Below, one piece after another: positions 62,681-64,000 of a DNA stretch of 64,000 bases. Positions within the stretch are counted from its first letter, which is position 1, and each line of letters opens with the position of its first letter. Origin of the DNA: Ridgeia piscesae (lineage: Eukaryota > Annelida > Polychaeta > Sabellida > Siboglinidae); assembly GCA_025642075.2 (NCBI GenBank), contig JAODUO010000467.1, forward strand, positions 20,001-84,000. The letters are read 5' to 3'. A model generated the notes under the pieces. It was not told where the DNA came from. It made no database searches and saw only the letters and a list, made by a program, of their open reading frames with translations. A program made the position numbers and the translations under genes.

Positions 62681-63398
62681 CTGGAAATACAACACAACAT
62701 GCAATCGTTCTACATGTTTGCAATGGCTATGTTTCTAGAATAATAAACATATCACAAATTGTTTAACAGGGTTTAACAAGGTTGCCGCCCAGAGCCTAGT
62801 TCCGGAAGGCAAGCGAACAAGGAAGCCTTTGGCTTATCGAGAATTCACTAAAATATAATATTATTTCTTATAAAATTATACATGAATTAGTATTGTACAT
62901 AAAATTTCAAAACAAATTCTAAATTGCCACTAAAAATGCTACTAATTAAAATACATGGTCTCTATGAATACATAAATAAAATAAAAATCACATAAAATGT
63001 CCTACAATAATAACAATTCTTTATAATATATAATAATAAATGTATTAATATAAATACATGAATAGATAATTTATTTAATATGTAAAATCATTTTTAAAGA
63101 CAATAAATTATTCATCCAATTGTGACAGTCTTACTTGGGTGCTTGCCACCCTTTTTGGGTTCAAGATTTCTTTGCCTTGAAATACTTACAGTACTTGTTA
63201 ACAATTTACTGTTGTTTTTGGCTTGCGTATTTAAATTGCAAAATGTGGTTTTAATCATTTGAACACGGCCATCAGCTGCCAACATTTTTACAAAAACAAT
63301 CATATAAATGGTTCAACAGTTTCATATATGACATTATCAGTAGTAATTTGTTAGTGTAAAACTAAAGATATCTAATACAAACTACAAAACAAACTTAC
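62681..63398. other. Intron 1, AT-rich, nothing recognised
   Basis: No repeat family or exon signal seen. Confidence 0.5.
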
Positions 63399-63577
63399 CC
63401 CCGGCACCCACAGGTATCTCATACGTGACTAGGTCTCCATCTGGGTCGTTGGCATGGAGACGACCTATGACATGACCTGCAGCCTCATTCTCAGCGACTG
63501 TGAAATGATACTCTGACAGGTTGAAGACCGGCCAATTGTCATTGACATTTACAATGTCCACTCTAATAGTGGCCGTT
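63399..63577 (-). CDS. CDH23-like: Cadherin exon 1 of window: end of one EC, start of EC-W1
   Basis: Begins after TTACAG, ends at GTAAGT (179 nt: 1 + 59 codons + 1). Contains the linker NVNDNWPVF, the strand YHFTVAENEAAG with a VAEN calcium motif, and NDPDGD. The split Asp codon at its 3' end is completed by exon 2. Its acceptor is copied in the array to its right. Confidence 0.9.
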
Positions 63578-64000
63578 CTGTAACACACCAATCAACCTAG
63601 TAAGGATAAGATGATGATGGTACTTTACTATAGTGGCTGTTCTGTAACACACCAATCAACCTAGTAAGGATGAGATGATGATGGTACTTTACTATAGTGG
63701 CTGTTCTGTAACACACCAATCAACCTAGTAAGGATGAGATGATGATGGTACTTTACTATAGTGGCTGTTCTGTAACACACCAATCAACCTAGTAAGGATA
63801 AGATGATGATGGTACTTTACTATAGTGGCTGTTCTGTAACACACCAATCAACCTAGTAAGGATGAGATGATGATGGTACTTTACTATAGTGGGTGTTCTG
63901 TAACACACCAATCAACCTAGTAAGGATGAGATGATGATGGTACTTTACTATAGTGGCTGTTCTGTAACACACCAATCAACCTAGTAAGGATGAGATGATG
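63578..64000. repeat. 64-bp minisatellite spanning the exon 1 acceptor, runs off the window
   Basis: Exon edge AATAGTGGCCGTTCTGTAAC followed by ACACCAATCAACC recurs as CTATAGTGGCTGTTCTGTAA with the same continuation, about 6.6 copies to the edge. The minus-strand acceptor TGTTACAG is kept in every copy. Confidence 0.95.

Overview
The window is animal genomic DNA, not bacterial. Its genes are split into short exons with GT-AG introns, and it carries tRNA-derived SINEs, LINE fragments, long (AT)n and (CA)n runs and very large minisatellites. The organism is most likely a marine invertebrate, perhaps a lophotrochozoan such as a mollusc. That placement is an inference from repeat style and gene family only.

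One gene dominates. On the minus strand, from beyond the right edge (position 64000) down to a stop codon at 7645, lies the 3' part of a giant non-classical cadherin. I could place 37 exons. Apart from two breaks and one 1-nt frameshift, their reading frames and intron phases chain from one to the next. They encode about 19 extracellular cadherin (EC) repeats (63577-20887), a membrane-adjacent domain (17786-14185), one transmembrane helix (about 14090-14000) and an acidic, Ser-rich cytoplasmic tail (13263-7645). The tail ends in Ser-Thr-Asn-Leu, a class I PDZ ligand. The membrane-adjacent domain, a PVW..PF motif in the tail and the PDZ ligand point to the cadherin-23 (CDH23) group. Vertebrate CDH23 has 27 EC repeats, so the missing N-terminal part should lie just past the right edge.

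The introns are the striking part. Roughly 40% of the window is minisatellite, with at least 17 unrelated families of 20-78 bp units. At six exons (15-bp to 60-bp overlap with exon sequence) the repeat unit runs across the exon/intron boundary, so the splice site itself has been copied many times. These are the acceptors at 16728, 50767, 57728 and 63577 and the donors at 36540 and 49689. The largest array (27838-36540, 38-bp unit, about 229 copies) repeats a splice donor; another (50768-51392) repeats a juxtaposed AG|GTAAGT, the form of a recursive splice site.

Region by region: 1-7240 is intergenic, with a SINE, a decayed reverse transcriptase and LINE 3' ends; 7249-15573 is the 3' UTR, cytoplasmic exons, transmembrane exon and several minisatellites; 15679-17487 is a GATC/GTC/CAGT composite tract and the first junction array; 17698-27335 has membrane-adjacent and EC exons separated by 33-bp and 26-bp arrays; 27838-36540 is the 8.7-kb donor array; 36540-47171 holds EC exons plus a 2.4-kb inverted-repeat transposon (41263-43698) and a possible MITE (45217-45706); 47486-57728 holds EC exons, three arrays and an unusually long 1.3-kb exon with a 1-nt frameshift; 57729-64000 has two large arrays and the two most upstream exons. 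No second protein-coding gene of the host is supported.
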